Shown piece after piece: positions 5,245 to 5,508 of a stretch of DNA of 5,508 bases. Each line of letters starts with the position of its first letter. The stretch's first letter is position 1. A model generated the notes under the pieces. It made no database searches. It saw only the letters and a list, made by a program, of their open reading frames with translations, and was not told the DNA's origin. The stretch is from NCBI GenBank assembly GCA_012274175.1, contig JAAOZZ010000299.1:1-5508 (forward strand), read 5' to 3'. Position numbers and translations under genes: made by a program. The stretch is from Betaproteobacteria bacterium (GTDB lineage: Bacteria; Pseudomonadota; Gammaproteobacteria; Burkholderiales; Usitatibacteraceae).

Positions 5245-5508
5245 CTAGCCCGTGCAGGCGGGGACGGGGCTGGAGAACACCTGCCGAGTGATGGCCTTGG
5301 TCACGATGTTGCCGTTCACCGAATAGACGAGCGTGCCGCTCTCGCCGTTGGAGAAGGTGAGGCGCATCGTTCCCACCGTCGTGAGGTTCGCGGCACCGAT
5401 GGGGGTGAAGGGCTGCGCGTTGAAGGCCGGTCCCCTGGTCTGGTAGAGATCTCCAAGGTACGAGCCGTCCGCCTGCTTCACGCCCGCCGACATGACGAGC
5501 CAGAGGTC
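5245..5508 (-). CDS. 3' end of a probable secreted protein (5' truncated by the window)
   Basis: The frame is open from the right edge of the window to TAG at 5247-5245 and gives 87 residues. The ATG at 5493-5491 is probably internal: the codons before it read DLWLV, so the segment DLWLVMSAG is continuous and fits the family pattern. The visible part has ADGSYLGDLYQTRGPAFNA, then VGTMRLTFSNG, YSVNG and the terminal KAITRQVFSSPVPACTG. From memory this order (WLVMS, GxLYxTxGPAFNA, VGxxxLTF, YxVNG, ITRQVFxxPxPxC) is typical of C-terminal beta-strand repeats in exported proteins of betaproteobacteria. The function of that family is not known to me. The signal peptide and the upstream repeats would lie outside the window. 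It converges on the reductase-like gene. Confidence 0.7.
   Translation of the reverse strand, partial: DLWLVMSAGVKQADGSYLGDLYQTRGPAFNAQPFTPIGAANLTTVGTMRLTFSNGESGTLVYSVNGNIVTKAITRQVFSSPVPACTG

Noticed and set aside
4391..5248. 285-codon + strand frame overlapping the reductase-like gene
   Set aside because: Arg/Gly/Ala-rich shadow frame. The competing frame has Rossmann and C-terminal reductase motifs and a strong ribosome binding site.

Overview
The window is GC-rich, densely packed bacterial DNA. It is most likely from a betaproteobacterium of the Burkholderiales/Nitrosomonadales type. That guess rests on the strong G/C bias at third codon positions and on the partial gene at the right edge, whose C-terminal motif I associate with secreted proteins of that group. 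No tRNA, rRNA, CRISPR array, insertion sequence or phage gene was seen.

Layout. At the left edge is the 3' end of an unidentified + strand gene (to 190). It converges, with only 4 bases between stop codons, on an OmpR/PhoB-type response regulator on the - strand (195-884). A 96-bp divergent intergenic region (885-980) follows. It holds a 34-bp interrupted palindrome overlapping the candidate promoters of both directions. From 981 a compact + strand cluster runs to 5120: a cysteine-dioxygenase-like cupin (981-1568), a protein of four rhodanese domains of which only one keeps a catalytic cysteine (1573-3171), a 2-oxoglutarate/Fe(II) dioxygenase of the isoleucine-hydroxylase type (3158-3937) and, after a 118-bp gap with a hairpin, a ketopantoate-reductase-like protein with an altered nucleotide-binding loop (4056-5120). 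On the - strand at the right edge is the 3' end of a probable secreted protein (5245-5508), followed by an orphan second copy of its C-terminal tail (5134-5187).

How the genes may work together. The first three + strand genes are separated by 4 nt or overlap by 14 nt and so are almost certainly co-transcribed. Their chemistry suggests handling of a thiol amino acid or related small molecule: oxygenation of a thiol to a sulfinate, transfer of sulfane sulfur, and hydroxylation of an amino-acid-like substrate. The reductase-like gene may join them by read-through or have its own promoter. The pathway is inference: the families are recognisable but no substrate can be read from the sequence. The divergent response regulator is a candidate regulator because of its position only; no sensor kinase is visible.
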